A model generated the notes under the pieces. It made no database searches, had not been told where the DNA came from, and saw nothing but the letters and a program-made list of their open reading frames with translations. A stretch of 6,716 nucleotides of DNA, taken from positions 1 to 6,716 of the forward strand of contig DAZU01000076.1 of assembly GCA_002507425.1 (NCBI GenBank). Reading direction: 5' to 3'. Position 1 is the first letter of the stretch. Each line of letters begins with the position of its first letter. Both the position numbers and the translations under genes were made by a program. The DNA is from Euryarchaeota archaeon UBA53. GTDB taxonomy: Archaea; Thermoplasmatota; Poseidoniia; Poseidoniales; Poseidoniaceae. This document shows, one piece after another, positions 5,271 to 6,716 of the stretch.

Positions 5271-6284
5271 ATGGCAGCAAAGAAGTTGAGTGCAAAGGCA
5301 CGTGCAGCAGCACGTAAGCAGCGAGATAAGTGGAAGAACAAAAGGTGGTTCACAATTCGTGCACCTAGACATCCATGGAACTTCAAGCAAATCGGAGAGA
5401 CAATCGGAGAAACTGACGAACACATAATGGGTAGAGTCTATGAAATGACTCAGCAGGAATTTACTGGCGACTTCACTAAAATGCATGTAATCCTGAGATT
5501 TCGCGTCAGCGAGGTCGTAGGCCAAGACGCTCTAACCACATTCATTGGACATGCTCACCAGTCAGACCACACACGAAGACAGATTCGCAGATATCGAGGA
5601 AAGGTCGATGATGTGGTAGACGTGGTTACTACCGATGGATTTCTTGTTAGGCTAAAGCCTCTAATGATAACCGAGCGACGTTGTCAAACATCAGTAAAAC
5701 AGGCAATGCGTGCTAAGTCATCAGAGATAATAAGAGGGTTTGCCAGCAAATCAAATTATTCCAAATTACAGGAAGCTATGCTAGGTGGAGATTTGGAAAC
5801 TGAGATTAGAAATGCAGTAAAAGCAATCTATCCTTGCAAGAATGTTGTTATTCGTAAAAGCCAACTACTACAGACTGGAGTCGTAAGTGAAAAAGGCCCA
5901 ACATTAGATGAGATTCATGCTGAAGAAGAACGCAAAGAAGCTGAACTGAAAGCAAAGAAAGAAGCAGCATTGGCAATGGAAGATCAAGAAGAAAGCGAAG
6001 AACCTACACAATCTGGAGACCTACTTGCAGCAGCAGAAGCAATGGAATCAATTGCGGTTAAGGAAGAGGTTGTAGAGAAATCAACAGAGGACGCTGGTGC
6101 CGAAGAGACTCCGCAAAGCGTGGAGGAGTCAGAGACATCGGTTGAAAAAGATGTTGAATCAGACAAAGAGTCTGAATCTACTTTGATGAAACTCAAGAAA
6201 GACGAGTTAGTCGAGAAAGCGAAAGCTGCTGGACTTCCAACCTCCGGAACAAAAGCAGACATTGTCGCTCGTCTATTAGAGTGA
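5271..6284 (+). CDS. rps3ae: 30S ribosomal protein eS1 (S3Ae) with acidic linker and C-terminal SAP domain
   Basis: Small-subunit ribosomal protein of archaea and eukaryotes, located near the mRNA exit/platform region. Residues 1-203 are the normal eS1 protein: a basic N-terminus, RDKWKNKRWFTIRAP (18-32), GETDEHIMGRVYE, the TGDFTKMHV motif, the RRQIRRYRGKVDDVVDVVTT region, and the end KAIYPCKNVVIRKSQLL. Archaeal eS1 usually ends about here, at 190-220 residues; this one is 337. Residues about 213-242 form a charged helix (EEERKEAELKAKKEAAL), then a Glu/Ser-rich, probably disordered stretch runs to about 302. Residues 303-337 match the SAP motif closely (MKLKKDELVEKAKAAGLPTS, then GTKADIVARLLE). 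The extension is in frame and unbroken, so it is not a sequencing artefact within this read. ATG 5271 is chosen over TTG 5262 because MAAKK fits the family N-terminus and GAGAG (5257-5261) precedes it. The methylthioadenosine phosphorylase-like gene starts 8 bases after the stop, implying co-transcription. Confidence 0.95.
   Translation: MAAKKLSAKARAAARKQRDKWKNKRWFTIRAPRHPWNFKQIGETIGETDEHIMGRVYEMTQQEFTGDFTKMHVILRFRVSEVVGQDALTTFIGHAHQSDHTRRQIRRYRGKVDDVVDVVTTDGFLVRLKPLMITERRCQTSVKQAMRAKSSEIIRGFASKSNYSKLQEAMLGGDLETEIRNAVKAIYPCKNVVIRKSQLLQTGVVSEKGPTLDEIHAEEERKEAELKAKKEAALAMEDQEESEEPTQSGDLLAAAEAMESIAVKEEVVEKSTEDAGAEETPQSVEESETSVEKDVESDKESESTLMKLKKDELVEKAKAAGLPTSGTKADIVARLLE
6177..6281 (+). other. 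SAP domain coding segment of the eS1 gene
   Basis: Residues 303-337 of the eS1 product follow the SAP consensus: two amphipathic helices around a G-L-P-x-S-G-x-K turn, ending in a hydrophobic-x-R-L-L-E motif. SAP domains usually bind DNA, and in some proteins RNA, often scaffold- or AT-rich sequence. It sits at the extreme C-terminus on a flexible acidic tether. Confidence 0.88.
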
Positions 6285-6292
6285 GTTGAGCC

Positions 6293-6716
6293 ATGATGCG
6301 TTTAGGCATCATTGGCGGAACAGCAATGTCCAGTCTAGCAACTAAAGAACTAGGTGCGATTAGAATTGATGAGATAATTGCCGAAACTAGGTTTGGACAA
6401 GTACCTTTACTCTGTGTTAAGACTAGAGACAGCGAATTGATTTTTTTGGAACGTCATCATGGTAAAGGAACTACTCCCCCTCACAAAATAAATCATCGAG
6501 CGAACATAGAATCCATGGCTGGTGCTGGCGTTGAAGCAATATTGTCAGTCTGCTCAGTAGGTGCTATACCGAAAGATTTCCCACCTGGTTCTGTTGGTTA
6601 CGCAACTCAGTATATTGATTTTACAGGAGTTGATATGTCCTTTTCAAATGAAGATGCATGTTTTACATCAATGACGACGCCATTTGATAAATATATCAAT
6701 GAAAAACTAGACTCAA
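6293..6716 (+). CDS. mtnP: 5'-Methylthioadenosine phosphorylase-family protein, 3'-partial
   Basis: Nucleoside phosphorylase (PNP/MTAP family, COG0005) that splits methylthioadenosine or methylthioinosine with phosphate, recovering the purine and 5-methylthioribose 1-phosphate for methionine salvage. The first 141 residues are present, about half of the usual 260-290; the frame is open at the window end. Visible hallmarks are the N-terminal strand and phosphate loop LGIIGGTAM (4-12), the ETRFG segment, FLERHHGKG (51-59) with the phosphate-binding Arg-His pair, PPHKINHRANI (62-72), the SVGAI strand (88-92) and PPGSVGYATQYIDFT (97-111). The substrate (methylthioadenosine, methylthioinosine or another nucleoside) depends on C-terminal residues not in the window, so the gene name is provisional. 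Two ATG codons in a row (6293, 6296) can serve as start. It lies 8 bases after eS1, so it is probably read from the same mRNA. Confidence 0.88.
   Translation, partial: MMRLGIIGGTAMSSLATKELGAIRIDEIIAETRFGQVPLLCVKTRDSELIFLERHHGKGTTPPHKINHRANIESMAGAGVEAILSVCSVGAIPKDFPPGSVGYATQYIDFTGVDMSFSNEDACFTSMTTPFDKYINEKLDS

Noticed and set aside
5254..5285. TTCGAAT resembling a tRNA T-loop before eS1
   Set aside because: The flanking bases do not form a five-pair stem and no acceptor or anticodon arm is present.
5984..6262. Ser-rich minus-strand frame opposite the eS1 tail
   Set aside because: It is the reverse complement of the Glu-rich linker (GAA/GAG becomes TTC/CTC; TCN-rich), not an independent gene.

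Overview
This AT-rich window carries seven genes, all on the + strand, plus short regulatory stretches. It is archaeal: it encodes ribosomal protein eS1 (S3Ae), which bacteria lack, a DUF54/COG1325-type RNA-binding protein, an archaeal-type coiled-coil protein, and promoter-like TATA elements sitting about 25 bases before genes without Shine-Dalgarno sites. The mix of AT-rich sequence, PdxS and an eS1 with a long acidic tail suggests a planktonic marine euryarchaeote (Marine Group II/III, Poseidoniales-like). That placement is inference from general character; I could not run a phylogeny.

Layout. Bases 1-1119 hold an unrecognised membrane-anchored protein whose reading frame is open to the window edge. 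A long coiled-coil protein (1170-2180) and a sugar-phosphate nucleotidyltransferase (about 2185/2200-3198) follow, the latter two tightly spaced. A new unit then starts with a TATA-like box: an 81-residue orphan protein (3254-3499) followed 13 bases later by a predicted RNA-binding protein of the PF01877 family (3513-3983). A 177-base gap with a T-run terminator and a promoter-like region leads to pdxS (4161-5165), the synthase subunit for pyridoxal 5'-phosphate. Another T-rich terminator and a leader with a small GC-rich hairpin precede eS1 (5271-6284), and a methylthioadenosine phosphorylase-like gene begins 8 bases after it (6293) and runs off the window.

Most of this is housekeeping: translation, vitamin B6 synthesis, nucleoside/methionine salvage and nucleotide-sugar synthesis. 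I see no defence system, mobile element, CRISPR array, tRNA or rRNA. The most notable item is eS1 fused through a roughly 100-residue charged linker to a C-terminal SAP domain, a nucleic-acid-binding module not normally part of this ribosomal protein. Next are the likely non-AUG start of the nucleotidyltransferase, the orphan small protein paired with the RNA-binding protein, and the hairpin in the eS1 leader.
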